NCBI GenBank assembly: GCA_018398805.1
Contig: JAGFBZ010000817.1
Span: 1,692,001 to 1,756,000 of the forward strand
Length of the DNA stretch: 64,000 nt
Reading direction: 5' to 3'
DNA from: Hirundichthys speculiger
Taxonomy: Eukaryota; Chordata; Actinopteri; Beloniformes; Exocoetidae
The first letter of the stretch is position 1, and each line of letters starts with the position of its first letter. A model generated the notes under the pieces. That model was not told where the DNA came from. It worked only from the letters and a program-made list of their open reading frames with translations, and did not search any database. A program made the translations under genes and the position numbers. This document shows, in pieces, positions 27,598 to 42,300 of the stretch.

Positions 27598-27860
27598 GGG
27601 TGGCTGTAGCTCAGTTGGTAGGGCGGGTCGTCCAGTCACTGGAAGGTTGGCGGTTTGATCCCGGCTCCAACTGTCCACATGCCAAAGTGTCCTTGGGCAA
27701 GACACTTGAACCCTAACTTGCGCCCAGTGGGTTGGCAGAACCTCGTGCCCACTGGTGTGTGAATGTGTGTGTGAATGGGTGAATGACAGGCCAATGTAAA
27801 CCACTTTGAGACCACCTTGGTGTCAGAAAGCGGTATATAATTGCAGTCCATTTACCATTT
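27598..27860 (+). mobile_element. tRNA-derived SINE
   Basis: A tRNA-like head with an A box (tagctcagttggtag) and a B box (ggtttgatcccg) is followed by a body with gtccttgggcaagacacttg, gtgtgaatgtgtgtgtgaat, ccactttgag and a short tail at gcagtccatttaccatt. This is a common percomorph SINE architecture. The head cannot fold as a working tRNA end because no acceptor 3' strand follows the B box region. Confidence 0.85.
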
Positions 27861-29400
27861 GCCCAAAGGAATTTGTGACATTCTTTGTTATATTCAGATC
27901 TGGATGAAGCATTTGTTAAAATACATCTAAAGTCCTATAAAATTAGTATAACCTGAAAAACTGTCGAATGTCTAATGATCATGAAAACAGGTCTTTACAG
28001 TTAGTTATTATTATGAGAATGGCTCTTTCTAAAGTGAATACTGGTACAGAGTGAATATTGTTTTAGGCTTAAAACTACAGGGTTTATTTATTTATTTTTT
28101 TTTAAATTCTATTCTCTATAACCATTAATCTATTAAAGTTATAGTGAGCATATGAAGCAAATCTGTGGTGAGGCGGGAGAGAAAAGTGATCATTATTACA
28201 CTCATCATATGTGAACGTTGCTCACTCCTCACCACAGCGTCTTCCACCTTGACCCATCGATCCAATGAATCTTAATTCTGAAAAGACTTTATTATTGACA
28301 ATCCACATAACGGCACACATAGACATGGTCCTGAAAGAAGTACGCTACCTATACACCATTTATAATTGATGGTAAATCCCTGTCATTGTTCATCTCAACA
28401 GAACCAAAGCAGTGGGCATGTTTCCAGCTGCTGAATATGAATCTGAATTTTTAAATGTCTGACTTTATCTTCCAGGCTAACTTGCTCCCTGCTGATATTC
28501 TGCATTGTCACACTGTGACAAGTTGTTTCATTTTATGGCAGTGGTAATAGTATTACCATTATTTAGTTATCATTTAGTTCCATGACTCCATTTGTGAAAA
28601 GGTGATATTATTACATAAATGCGTTACTGAGCAATAAACAACTCCTCCTAGACAAATGCTGAAAGTGTTCCAGTGAAACAGGAGCCTATCATTTCTAACT
28701 ACCAATAAATGCATCCAAAGTCAACCTATCTGAAGCCACATGTCGATTTTTTAAGAAGCTTCTTTAAACAAGGTAATTGTTGCATTTTTGCTTTATTTTT
28801 GAAATGTAAATATATAGCCAGGCTCCTGTTTGTCCAAAATGCTAGTGGTTAGAAAACAACTTTCATTTTATTTAAAAATGAGACATTTTGATGTGTGGAA
28901 TAACATTTTCTCTCTTTATGTGCATCCATCCTAATCATAGTCCTTGAAGGTGTTGAATGGGTGTGCAGTTGTGCAGTTCCAAGAAATGAGCGGACAGCTG
29001 TAACAGCCATTCTGACTCTGCACCTCTCACTGATTTGTTTAACCTGTCTTGTATGCAACACTGGCTCTGACTTCAATAACAAAGCAAACTTGCTATTACC
29101 TTGAGCAAGTGCGGGAAGGCTGGCAGTCAGATTGTGTATGCTGCAGGAAGTCTGGAAAGCAGTAAATAAACGCCTATGCAGTCATGCTGTAATGTAATTT
29201 TCTTACACTATACTTACACTACTACCACTTTGAACTCAAAGCAGTAACAGAATCTGTGCAATGGCATTTACAGAAACTAACAGTTTCTGTGAAAGTGGAA
29301 TACTAAATTCCTGTCTATATAGTCTTGCATGCGCGACATATTACTTGTTTGGATGTGTGTGTGTGAATTCTATCACCACTCAACACCTGACATCAATGTA

Positions 29401-31381
29401 ATATCAATTTTTTTATTCTTAATTTGAAAAATAACTTACATAAATCTCTGTACTCAACCATACTTAACCAAGACATAGCCTTGGCATTAACACATTGCAC
29501 CAAAAAGAGAAAATCAAAAGGCATTCAAAGGGATAAATAACATATGTCTTTGTCATCATGAGGCATTTTTCCTCTTCCAAAAGAGTCTATGAATCAGTTT
29601 ATGGTAGTTTTGTTTATTCAAATTCTGACATCTAAAAGTATGTACAATGAAAATTAAAACAAAATAGATATTGTATTCTGATACAACAACAAGGTTTTTT
29701 TTTTTTATAAGACATTAAAATGTGTTATCCTCATATGGAAAAGGAATGATGCCTCAGTTAATTTTCATTCAGACATACTGCAACTATAAGACTCATATAC
29801 CTCCCATAAATGAGAAGTATTTTTAATTACTAAAAAAAGAAATAAAAAATAAACTGGTCTTGGCTTTTAAATAAAACTAACAAAAATATAGTAAATTAAT
29901 TTAATCTCCATCAAAACAAGGAAAAACTTTTTTTTTTTCCTGTGGCAATATCCCTTATTATTTGAACTTGTGATTTGCTCATCTTCACAAACAGTGCCTG
30001 TAAAATTGGACCACAGCAACACACATCTTTTGCATGTTTGTTGCCTCTGGATTACATATAGACCTCTTGCTGTACCAGCACAGACTGTTTTTGCATGTTT
30101 GTCAACAATACTTAAATGAAATACAATTTCAATCACAACTATGTCACCAATCTCCATTAGATATAAAATATTTTTCTTGTTATTTTTTTTTCAAAAAACC
30201 TGAAAGAAAATATGACTTTGGGGGTGGAATGTTTTTCTTTTCTTTTTTTAAACCTCAATAATTGGCTGTGGAAGACCACCAACCAATTTGCTGCTCAATT
30301 TAATGCGAGGGAGGAAAGTAATAAAGTTGACATGCACTGTACAAGAAACTGCAAAAATTCCAAATATCTTCTTTATCAAAACATGCTGAGTTACTGTAAG
30401 GTGTGCCCAAGACATGTTGCAGAAAATCCCTTTCAACATGCTTGTTAAGACAAGTCAAATCCAAAATAAAATACATAATAAAACAATCTAGAACTGTAAA
30501 GTGACCAACAGTCCTAAAATCAGGACAATTTCAGGGGTCTGATCAATGGTAGCAATGAATACTACAATGAAAAGTACCCTGGGACAAGGAAGAAAAAAGA
30601 AACGTACAATTTGCACAGAATGTTTATCTTTAGAAGGCAGGAGCCTTTTACAATGAAATAAATAATTTACATTTATTTTCATTATGGTTTTTTTTTAAAT
30701 CACATAAACATTTTTTCTTAAATATTTCCAAAAGTTTCCTTAAAGTTTTCATTATCTGCATGTCTGCAAAACACAGACTCATGAGTGGTCTAAAGAAGGA
30801 TAAACAATGTCTTTTTTTTATTACAATGTTGCATTCACTCCCCTTGAAAACCATGCACTAGTGAAATTTATCTTTAAAAATAATATAAATTCTTGAAAAT
30901 GGCTGATCTGTTTTATTTTACGTTCTTAATCTTTTTTTTTTTTTTTGCAAGTTGCAGCCTCAAGAAAATAAATTTCTTTTATTTTTATTATTATTCTGCT
31001 AAATTTGTGCCCATGCAAATGAACTAAAAAGATTTTTTTTTTTCGCCATTTAATTTTCGTACAGTATATCAACAAAGAAAATATATGAAGATTGTACACT
31101 TTTTTTTCATGGGGTCGGGATTGTTATTGTATACTCTGGAGTGATGGTGGCCACTTCAGTACTGCCCCTGAATAAACGGTCGTTTACCAGTAAAGGTTGG
31201 TCAGCACATAAAACTAGAGTCTGCGGGGCATTTTTCTTCTGAGTTTCCGGGGAGTGTGGATACACTTCACCCAAAGTAGTGGTCTCCAAAACAGCATTAC
31301 ACGGCTAGGTCTGTTGGCGTGGTGCGACCAAGTTAGAAACACTGTCACCCCCTTCAGACACAAGTATATTTAAAGGGGAGG

Positions 31382-31412
<31 letters not shown>

Positions 31413-31812
31413 AAAAAAAAAAACAAAGGAAAAAAAAAAAAGAAAGAAAGCAACACATTGATTTTCATTCGAAAAGGGCCTCTGTGGAACTCATCTAGGG
31501 GTTCCCAGTGTTGACCCCCCCATGGCTTCGAATCAGAAGAAAACCTGGAACTGATGGATTCCTTGTGCGAAGGAGGTCATTCCAGCTTCCTTCAAATAAC
31601 AAAAACACCTGGCAATCCCTGCCGCCGGGCACTTGCGACACACTTTGCCACGTGCACAATGTGTGCAACATTTTTGCTCGAATCACAGGATCACATTTGC
31701 ACCCCTAGAAACAGGCTCAGAAGACACAACATCAAGCATGCAGTGTAACCGGGGCTTGTGACCTGTAATCGCAACACTGGCTGCTACAACAATGCTATTA
31801 GTCCACACACTG
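29401..31812 (-). other. Probable RIMS2 3' UTR
   Basis: Sequence below the RIMS2 stop is A/T-rich, with many T and A tracts and an (AAAAC)n run near 31382-31410. Long AU-rich 3' UTRs are usual for RIMS genes. Several - strand AATAAA motifs exist, for example at 29412-29417. The true end is inferred, not seen. Confidence 0.4.
31382..31452. repeat. (AAAAC)n and poly(A) tract
   Basis: Repeated aaaac units followed by long A runs. Confidence 0.93.
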
Positions 31813-32016
31813 CTATGATCGAGAGAAACTGTCCAGCGAGGATTGGGAAGCTCTTCTTGTCAGTGGGGCCAGAGTTGGGTCCACCAGTGAGGAAGGAGGA
31901 AAGAGCTTGTACCAGCCAATCACCATGTTGGACAGGTCCAGCTCATCTAGCAGTATCTGAACTGCTCCCATGAATGATTTATGGTCCATACGTCCATAGT
32001 CACCCCATACAATGAC
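31813..32016 (-). CDS. RIMS2: RIMS2 last coding exon (end of C2B, stop)
   Basis: After ttttccag it encodes VIVWGDYGRMDHKSFMGAVQ, ILLDELDLSNMVIGWYKLFP, PSSLVDPTLAPLTRRASQSS and LDSFSRS with a stop: 67 codons plus stop. The tail is a few residues shorter than mammalian RIM2, which I recall as ending in SLESSTGPSYSRS. Confidence 0.96.
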   Translation of the reverse strand, partial: VIVWGDYGRMDHKSFMGAVQILLDELDLSNMVIGWYKLFPPSSLVDPTLAPLTRRASQSSLDSFSRS

Positions 32017-35000
32017 CTGGAAAACATAAAGTAAGGAAGAAACGGCCATCACACAAATGGGAAACACTTCAAAATTAAGACAGATTCTCTGGTTTCTTTG
32101 CTAACTTTCTAAAGAAATCAATTTCTTACCTGTAAAACCTTCCCTCCTGGACTCTCCTCAAACGGCAGTTGCTGCTGGTAAAGAGGATCCAAGGTTTTTC
32201 TTGCTACTTTAGTTTTCTTTTTGGCTATGCAGACTCCATTTTCCAAAAGGTAGACCTTTACATATGGTGCTAGAAATGAGGAAAGAGTAGAAGGCTCACA
32301 CTTCACAGGTCTCCAGTTCTCATTGCCTAATAAAATCGACCTTAAATCTCAACTTATGTGAGCATGTACGATATGATGCGTCTCTCATTTAAGAATAAAT
32401 TCCTTAGAATTTACCTGGCAGTGCCTTGGAACCTGGTTTTCCTACAAGGCTACGGGCTCTGATGATCTCCACCTCCAGGGCTCCTTTCTTCTCTACCATG
32501 CCAATCTGGATATCCCCTAAATAACCAAAAAAGAAAAAAAGATTAAAAAAAAAAAAAAGAAGTCCAACAGTATAGAACTATTACAGGGTGTCAATGTCTT
32601 TGTTTTACCCATCGGTGGAGTAGCTAACGTCTGACGTCCAACCAGCTGGGCAGGGCCGAGGCCGTCCAGAAAGTCACTGAACTGAGCATCGGAGGAGAGC
32701 CTCACACCAGGGAAGATAAGACTAAAATGGGAACAGACAAGATAAGCCTCTGATCTCTATAACAATCAGTTTTTTTTTTAATCTTGAAGATAGAGTTTAA
32801 GCCAGCAGTGGTTGTACGGTAACTCAGAGGCGAGAACCCCAATATAAGTCCAGTGTTCAACTGGTTGCTAGCCAAGTAGTTAATGTAAACAGCAGCATTT
32901 GAGCCATCCAACCAAATGTCCTTGTCTTCTTACTTTCCCTCGGAGCTGTAGCTGTTCATGCTGCCATCTGTGGACTCTCGACTGGCCTGCCGAGTCATCC
33001 TGCTCCGCATCTCCACTGCCAGGCCTGTCTCTGTACTTCTTTGGACAGTGCTGCGCAACTTCTTACCTCCCGCTTCTACACACAGAGTTACACACGTAGC
33101 AAAAGAAGAGAGGGAGAAAAAAGGGATATATGACAACCCTGACATTTAATCACACTGTGACACAACGAGCTGGCTAGATCTCTGCCTTCATCAGCTCACA
33201 CAGTCGAGGATTCACTCCACAGGGAAAGACAAAACATAAAAACACTTCTATCTATTCCAACTCCACTTCATTGTGGAAAGGAACAGCAATGTTTACTGTT
33301 TCAATTCAGATGAGGTCTAGGAATTTAATAACTTTTGCATACCCGTGTTTCCTTGAACAACAGAGCAAAATGTACAGCTCTCCTCCAGTCTGGACTTCAG
33401 ACTGCCTCTGGGGGGGGATCTTACTGGTACCACAGTAGGTCCATACTCCACTTACATCTACCCACCCTTTCCACTACCTCCATCCTTAACTGATTCAAGA
33501 AGACAGCTGACTCCCTCCATTAGGCCTGCTGCTGCTTACCCACACCCAGCACGCATGTGGAACCACGTGGTCATGCCTGTGGCAGATATACCTACTCATA
33601 CCTACGGAAAGTAACGTATGAACGCCTCACTGCTTGACACAAGCCTACTGAGACAGACACAAAGAACATCAGTTCGGTTTGCTCCAAAATTGCCTTTAGA
33701 GAGATGTTAGAAAGAACAAAATGGCTTTGCAACCTAAGCATGCTTGCATTTCTTAAAACTGGTATATTAGCGCTGAAAATTTGTCTCTCATCTCCAAACA
33801 TGTCTTGTGCATGAGTACCGTGCCATCAAAATTCACTACTGCAGGCAATATGATGTTGTTGGACTTTCATGAAAGATGCTTCTTCTGTTCTTGTCTTAAT
33901 GACACCAGATTAACCACAAAATGAGAGAAGCATCATCATATCAAAGCCTGATGACACTGCAAAGTGGCAGAATTATCACAAGTTCACTGTTGAGCTCAGA
34001 AAGGTGCAGACTGCTGACAAACAACTAGTATCCATGGACCTTATGTAACTTTCTCCTAATAATTTACCAGCCCGTATGATTGACTCATGTTTAAACTACA
34101 GTATCCTTAATAAAATTAAGACACCCGCCGTCTTTACCATTGATAACATCAGAAAAGGAGCATCAGTGTCCTTATCTCAAACACAAGTATTCAGCAAACA
34201 GCCATGAAGCCCTTTCAGTCATGAAATCTCAGTTATTCAGCTGGCCTCCACCTCCTCTTCCTGCTCTTTAGATGTTGAAACACAGTCGCAGAGGTCGTCT
34301 CTGACGTCTGCGACAGACTTCTGCCAATCAGTAACAAGTCAGATCTTTTCAATGAACACTGAAAGCCCACCATTTCAAAGCTGATGAAAGAGAATCAAGC
34401 CTCTCCATTATAAGAGACATATTCCAGGATTTACACTGCTGATTAAAACCGCAGAAAAGCTACTATTTTACTTTAATCTGAAAGCATGTTAAATATTATG
34501 CAGCAGAACGTGCGCACAATGACTGCACAAACGGTAACAGAATAAATACAATGGCACAATCTTTCAAGTTTTATACCTAAAAAGTCTGAATAAAAATCAC
34601 TGAAAATAAAACAACTTAAGAGGAATAAAAATAAAAACAAACAGCTGTTGTTGTCAATACAGCTCAGAAGATGTGAAAACAGTCAGTTTTCAGTTTCCAA
34701 CCTTGCTACATTAAACAAGGATTCATTCCACTTACAAGTTTCTTATCTCTTCTTTCTTTTCATCCATTGAATAGCTTGTGATAATGGTTGGACAGGGATC
34801 AGTGGAATTTATCAGTACACAAACTAATTTAACCATTCATTTTAACAAGAACGCCACTGGCAGCAGCAGCAACAAGAAAAGCAGCAATGCCTATTCCCCA
34901 ATGAAGTAATGGCCTACATGACACTGTACACTGACCACAAATGTCAAACTTCAATTAGCAGAAAATACATAGCCCAAAAAACAAGTTATGCTAATTGAAC

Positions 35001-36340
35001 TGGACTGTCACCCAAATTAAACTGCTGTCACCTTTCCACGATCAATATCTGTGCATCTTCTCACTAATCCTATATTAATCTCCTTATTTACTGCCATCAT
35101 TTAGTTCAAGCATCATTGTACGAGCCCTCAAGCCAACAGCTGCTGATCTGACATCTCCCTCAGCTGTCATCTTACCTCCATCCTCCTCATCAAAGGAGTT
35201 CATGCAGGGGAAATAGACAGCCAGCGCTTCAAATGATGCTGACAGGCTCATCTTGCTCTGGGAGCACTGCATGCGCATCCCAGGAGCTGGAGCAGAGGTA
35301 TCGTGCCCCTGCCTGCCCATGGTGATCGGGAGCCGTCCTCCTTGATGTAATGAATCAAAACTCACTCGACGTTTTTTTTCTTTTCTAGATGATAAATGAT
35401 TAAAAATGTATCTCAAATCTATTTAAATGATGCCACTCCAGCAGTAGTAGCTGCTGTGCTGTATAACCAGATCTGTAAAACCTAGACTGTCCCTAGATGT
35501 CGCGTAGACAGCATCTTAGGCAGAAAACGTTGCTTCAGTAGTCGAGTCTTGTGCCGTCTGGATCTAATGCTCCTGCTGCACCTCATTCTTTAGGGGGGGA
35601 GGGGAGAGAGCTGCGTTGTGCTTCACCAATCAGAGGGCTGGGATGCTCAGGCGCACCTCAGCTTACTCTGTGGGTGAACAAGCTCTACCCAGAGATACTG
35701 AGCCCCCTCCCCACTCTGCTTTTCACCCAAAAATGCGTTTTTATCTCCTCTTTTATTGTTGGTTTACTCTTTTTTTCCCTTTCAGCTGGCTGTCATGATT
35801 CTCCTTAGCCACTCACCACTGTTATTTTTCTTTTCTCCATCCTTTCTCTATCCATTGAGCCACCATCCCACTCTGTTCCCATCTTATCCAAAGAGGACAG
35901 TGAAAACAAGTTGTCATCCGCTCTTCCACAGTCCTGCCCCTGAGAGAATTCAAGCCACACAGCAGCCACACGGGGTTCACGTGCCAAACTCTGCTCTTTA
36001 CTCTTCTCTCCTGATGAACTACAGTAACACAACAGTATCATTTTGGGATGATTTGCTTTTTGCTTTATGCTCTCATAAGAACTAAAAGAAAAATGAAGTG
36101 GATGATCAATTTTACAAGCTTCTCGCTTTTACAAGGTTTTTTATTTTGTTTCAACCATTTGCAGACCCAAACCCAAATCTAAACAGTCCAGGTCCAAGAA
36201 ACATAACAGTGCAACTAAGTGAAAACTGTTTTTCCATAGGTGGTCCCTGAAATACTGATGAATCTACTTCTGGCATCATAAAGGCTGCGTATGGCCATAT
36301 GGCAACTCATCTGTTAACTATTAGCATTGCACCTTGCCTA

Positions 36341-36371
<31 letters not shown>

Positions 36372-39300
36372 AAATAATGATCAAGCAAAACTATACTGTT
36401 TAGACACACCACCAGAGAATCAACTGTGGTGCTTTTGTTCTGAATATTTATCTGGCAGAATAGGCAACAGGACAAGACAATCACAGCGCTTCTCTGTACC
36501 AGCATAAATATAGCAAGCTCCCTGTAGTGTTATTGCTGAGGCAAAAGTTCTCCACCATGAGACACTGCAACCTATTTCCACGAAGGAGCTGCTTACTGCG
36601 TAGCATCCATTTTGAGGATCCCATCTAGGTCAGCACACACAAAAACGGCATTTCCTTTTAATCCTCAACGAAAATGAACAATCCAGTGACAGGGACAGTG
36701 CAAGCAGGTAGATCATCTTGAGATTTATTTTAATTTAGAAATCTGATATAAAAGCAGATCATTTTGTTATGAGAGTTACAAGCTTCTTTTCCATACCTGC
36801 AGGATCCTATTCAGGGCTCACAGGGACCCGAATCAAACAACCAAGCAAACTCACAGCAGTTAACCTAATATACACATTTTTGGTCTGTGAGAGGAACCTG
36901 AAATATCCTGAGAAAACCCACTCAGCAAACTCTGCACAAAAACTGCCCTAGAATCATTTGAAGACCCAATAAATTAATTAACAAATTATTGCACAATTCT
37001 CATACCTTTTAAGAAGAAATGTTTTCTTTACTTCACATAATCAATATCCATAAAATGATGTTGCAATCTGTGGTAAATAACCAATGCAAAATCAAAAATA
37101 AACTAAAGCAATGGTCCACATACTTAGATGTGCTTGACAGCCTGCAACCTACAAATACATGCCTAAACACTGTGGACAGTCATACTTACACCTAGGGGTG
37201 CACGATAAATATCGGGCAAAATTATGATGTCATCCCGATAAGTCCAATATCATGAGGAATAGCCCCGATAATATATATATATATATATATATATAAATAT
37301 ATATATTTTTTTTTCACATGGCAGTGCCTCACTCCCTCTGAGCCTTGAATGACCCAGCAGCGAATGTTATGTTCAAGTGACGTCGGCATAATCAGAAAAA
37401 CGATTTTTCAATGAGGAAAATCAAGAATACTCCCTCATGCCAGAAAACAACTTGTTACCTCGGTCATCATTTTGGTAGTTCCTGAGTTTAATTGATATTC
37501 TCAGTATTTTCCCACATGTTACACATAAAAAATAGAAAAAATAGATAATGCTGAAAAAACGATGAGCAAACGAGAGGAACGGAGGAATTTATGTTACACC
37601 TTGAATGCAGCATTGCGGAACAGTGCGCTGAAAAAAAAACAAAAAAAAAAAACATGGCGGCGATGGTGTTGAACTTCGTTAAAATTTCAGAGGAAGAGAG
37701 TTCGCTGGTTATTTATGACAAATGCTCCAAGCGAAGGAGGGAAAAATAGCACAAGCTTTAATACGTCAAACCCAATCAGCCACCTGAAACATAACCGTCG
37801 CTTCCGTGGAGTATTGAAATCGTGCTAACGTGAGCTAACATGAGCTAACGTGAGCTAACATGAGCTAACGTAAGGAAGCCAGCAGCAAGTCAACCCCTCC
37901 GCTCCGCTCCCCCCGCTCCCCTCTTCTCTCTTCTCCTCTCTGCTCATCACTATCATCTCTCTCATCTAAAGCTTCCATGAGATTAAAAAAAAAAAAACAA
38001 ACAAAAACTACTAAACCTCATTTACTTTAATTAAAGGAATTCATTTGAATGGAACCACAAGCCAAAATCCTTTAAACGTAATTTTATGTTACTATGGAGT
38101 GCACTTTTTCAGTTTAATTACAGAGACAAGCCTAACTTGTGTCAGTACATTATGCAGTGTGCATTATTTTTTTATTGTCTTTTAGGAATACATTTTTTTC
38201 AGTCAGTAATTCTGATGCATGTATTTCCATCAGTTCAAGGAGCCTTTATTTTTTTTTTATATCATATGTAATGCAGCTTATTTAAGTTGATGTGAGATAT
38301 CAAATAGGTTTGTTTGATAGCTTTATGAAAATGTTTGAGAGGCTTGCCAATAGTTTTTCATTGGAAAAAATAAATATCTGTTCATTTAAAGAGTCAAAAC
38401 TGTTTTTGGTTTTGTTCATAGTATTGATGTAAAGATCTTACGTATTTGTGTGCGTTATCGGTTATCGGTATCGGCCTTTAGGAGCTGAAAGTTATTGGCT
38501 ATCGGTATCAGTTTAAAAAAACAGTTATCGTGCATCCCTATTTACACCATTCAGTATGAAAAATGTAATCTTTCTCTTTAAAGTTCTAACCTAATTTATT
38601 TTTTTTTTTAAATTCAATTACGTGTGGAAGTATTAGAAAAAAACAGCCCCTTGTTTTTGAAATACATGATCACAGCTATAATCACAGCAACTAATGAGAT
38701 AATTGGCAAAGACTTTGTGTTCTCATCTTCCCCATTGTCTGTTTCTTAGAGTGATGGTTACCGTGACAGCCTGGACAAAAAAATGACAAAAAACACAGCA
38801 CAACACATCAGTGGTCTCCTAACTGAGCCACAGTTTCTGTGCCAAAGCGCACGTGCCTGTTCAGTCTCGTATCTCATCGGCACGTGTTTGCAGTCTCAAC
38901 TTTTGTTCCTTTGACACAGTTTATTCTTACACATCCACCCACTACAAAGCGGCAGGTTTTTTTTTTTCATTTTTATCACAAAAGGCACAGCACTGAAAAT
39001 GAAATGAAATTTGATTACAGTCTTTGTAAAAGCACTAAGGAAACTTCTTCTTCTGCAGACATAAGGTAAGTGTGCTTGGGGTAATTCATTCGTTATTCTT
39101 TGGATGTCTATCACAGTGTATCACAGGTCTTTAACGGAGGTGCTGATTGTTGCTTTAAAGAAACTCAGACTTTTAAGGTCTTCTCCGAGTGCATGGGAAA
39201 TGTGGGTTAACCCTGAATTACAAACCTGTTCTCATTCAAATCCTCACAACCAGAATGAAAATGACCACACAACTGGAAGGCTCACGCATCTCAGAGGACA

Positions 39301-42300
39301 GGAATCTCAAAAATCTTGTGAATTCTATAGTAGGAGCAACAAAGGAGCACAATATCCGAGAAGTCATACTTGAGGTCTGCCTGGCAGGCAGAAGAGAACA
39401 CATCCTGACTGATGAGGCCAAGCATCACAGAGCGATTCTGGTCCTACACACTGTAAACACCGCTTAATGGAAGGCTCTAACCTTGGGACTCACATACACA
39501 GATTTATGCAAACAGACACATATGAGCACTTAAATGAACACACACCAGGATACCCCGGAGTACGTGCGCAAAGCTAGACAAACACACTCTCTCTTCTCCT
39601 CAGTTTACATTCTTTGCTGCCTACATGAGGCAGGCCAGTCCTACAGTCTGGATATTTAGCTTCCTCTGCCGTGTCTACTTCAGATCTGATGAGAATCATT
39701 ACAGGATATAACTTTAACAACCAAATAAGGTGTGAAATCATGTTATAGCCAATTACTTTATTTGAGCCTCACTTTGCAACATGTTAAAGCTGCGTCCACA
39801 GGTTTTTGACTTCTGAATGCATATTGTGAACTCTGGAAATTATATTACCTTATGACATTTTTATGGCTGATTCTTACAAAACAGATGTCTACTAACACAG
39901 CTTGTTAAAACAGCTATGTTATAAATAATTAGATCAGAAAGGGTAAATATGAAGCGCTGTGTTCTTTTGAACGAAAGACCTGAGATTATACCTCCAAGTC
40001 CCTGCAGATCTTGTTGTTAATACTTTGCTGAGACCCTCATTTGAGTCCCGACTTTAAGGTCCCATTGGCCCTGAAAGCCTAATTCTGGACAAGAAAGCGT
40101 TCAAAAGAACACTCGGACCCCACATGAAATCAGTTTTTGTGTAACCAGTGATCTCCACCAGCCTGAAGAGCAAGGATTAGGGTTCCAGTCTTCAAGGGAG
40201 AAAGCTCAACATGTTTTTTTGTTTATCCCACCCAGGCTGCCGTGTTTCACCTCTGCTTACAGATAACCAGCGACCACCAATGGATCACCAGCAACGTGTG
40301 ATCGTGACTCTTGTTTTTACTTGAGATACTAGTGAGATTTGTTGCATGCACTCAGACTCAGACCTCCAAATCCAATTGTTTCAATTCAGCTGTTGTTGCA
40401 GCTGTTTGATTTACCAACTGTGTCTATTTGATTTTTGTCACTTGGGTCTTCTGGGTTTACAACCACTTAAAAATACTTAGAAAACACTGACTGTTGTGTT
40501 TAACACACAGAGTTTCTCTGAGGAAAACAGGAGGAGTGTTGAGTTTGATAGAAGAGAAAAAGAAGCCATCTACATGTGCAGATGTCATTTACATGTGACT
40601 TAAACTACTCAGTAATGGACGTCCCAACAACAGCTGGTAAGACTGAAACTGTTCACCAGTCAGACAGAATGAAAGAAGCCTACTGAAGAGGAAATAAAAT
40701 AAGTCCAGTTGTCTTATGTTGAATCGTTTTAGGATTGATTTGTAGTTTTTGTAGTTCTGGTATAATTTAAAGAAAAGTTAACTAAACATGTGCCACATCC
40801 CTCAACAACAGTGAGACTTGTTAAGATCCATGACAAAAAAAAAAAAATACAAAACTTAACATGGACAAGCACCATCAAGCTGCAAAACATGCACACTTGC
40901 TGTTCTTTTAACATCTTTGCTGTAAAAAACTCTGACACCTTCAGTAGATATTCAAAAATGAGCAGTAGTAGATATACAGAACAGTCTGTTCTTTGGCTGC
41001 CTCCCTTCACTTAGTGTAACACATTAAAGCTGCAACAGATGGAGAGCTCCTGAAGGAGTGAAAGAGGATCTAAATGTTGCCAAGCCTTATTAAAAAAAAA
41101 AAAAACAAAACAAAAACAGATAGAAATAGCTGATGTGCTAACAGATTTTTATTACAGTCACAACAAATAGCCATACCCAAAAAATTATCTTGCGTGTGAA
41201 CATTACAGTAGACATGTCACGATAACATGTGCTTTTTCACAGAAAAAGAGGAAACACAATCTTACATCCAGAGAAACAGAAACATCATCCTCATGCTCTG
41301 TGACTACGCTCAGCACAGTATTTTTGTAGTGCATGTCTCATCTGACTTCCTCTTTGACTGACAGATCCAGACTAATGCTGTCAACATTTGAGGACATAAT
41401 AATAAAAAGAGGAAGCTCGCACTGTATTTTTAGTAGCACTTAAAATCAAAGAATGTAAAGTGGAAGTTCTGTTTTAGACCTCTTCAGATGGAGGACAAGA
41501 ATGTGCTGAACAGTGGGACAACTACAAAAAATAGGTCCTATATGTCTAAGCCATATATACAGTATATATATATATGTGTGTGTATGTATGTACGTAAATA
41601 TAAAAGAGGCCAGTAAAGATCTTTTTGTGGTGCAACTTGTCCTGCAAGTCCCGGTGCTCAACTAACCTGCCTGTCTAAACCTGTCTCCCCTTCAAAATAT
41701 CTTAGTAAAACAGGAACCCCAAACAACTTAGAAACTGATATCAATTCAAAGAAGAATGAGAAAACACATTGCATGATTTTGTAGAAGATATCATCTGACA
41801 TATAAGTAGCCTCTATTTTGTTTTTACTTAAATGGAGGCTTTAAATGGTTTATCAAGTACTGCATTCTGTTTAAAATGACATCTTCACAACATCCCACCA
41901 TTTTAGAAAATGGTGTAAAATTATGGGGAAGCATACATTCTCTCCAGAGGGAGGAAGCAGTGAGGCTGCAGAGCTCCCACAGCCTTGGATTGTCCAAGTG
42001 CTGCTGAGTTCTCTTCATGCATCATCCTGAGAGCGGCATATCCGCTCCAGCTCCATGGAAGAACAAAGAGCAACCTCAGCTAGCAGAGGAACTGCTGAGA
42101 TAGGAACTTAACACCAAAGATAAATTACCTCAGCTGGAAGCTGGAAGTTCAGCCATTTTACATCATATAAAATATTGTATGAAAGGAGCTTAAAAAATTC
42201 AGAACTACTCAGTGGTTGTTTTCTCGGCTGTACACATTTGGTTACTTTTGACTTTTGATGAGTTAGATGCAATACATCTTTGTCTTTTTTTTTTTTTTTC

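Larger units (their letters stand above)
25558..29400. other. Intergenic DNA between DCSTAMP and RIMS2
   Basis: AT-rich. It contains a repeat copy at about 26100-26390, a 9-bp tandem array and a tRNA-derived SINE. No gene is recognised. The DCSTAMP promoter must lie in its left part. Confidence 0.55.

Noticed and set aside
27598..27675. tRNA gene
   Set aside because: A and B boxes are present but there is no acceptor-stem partner, and the sequence continues as a SINE body.
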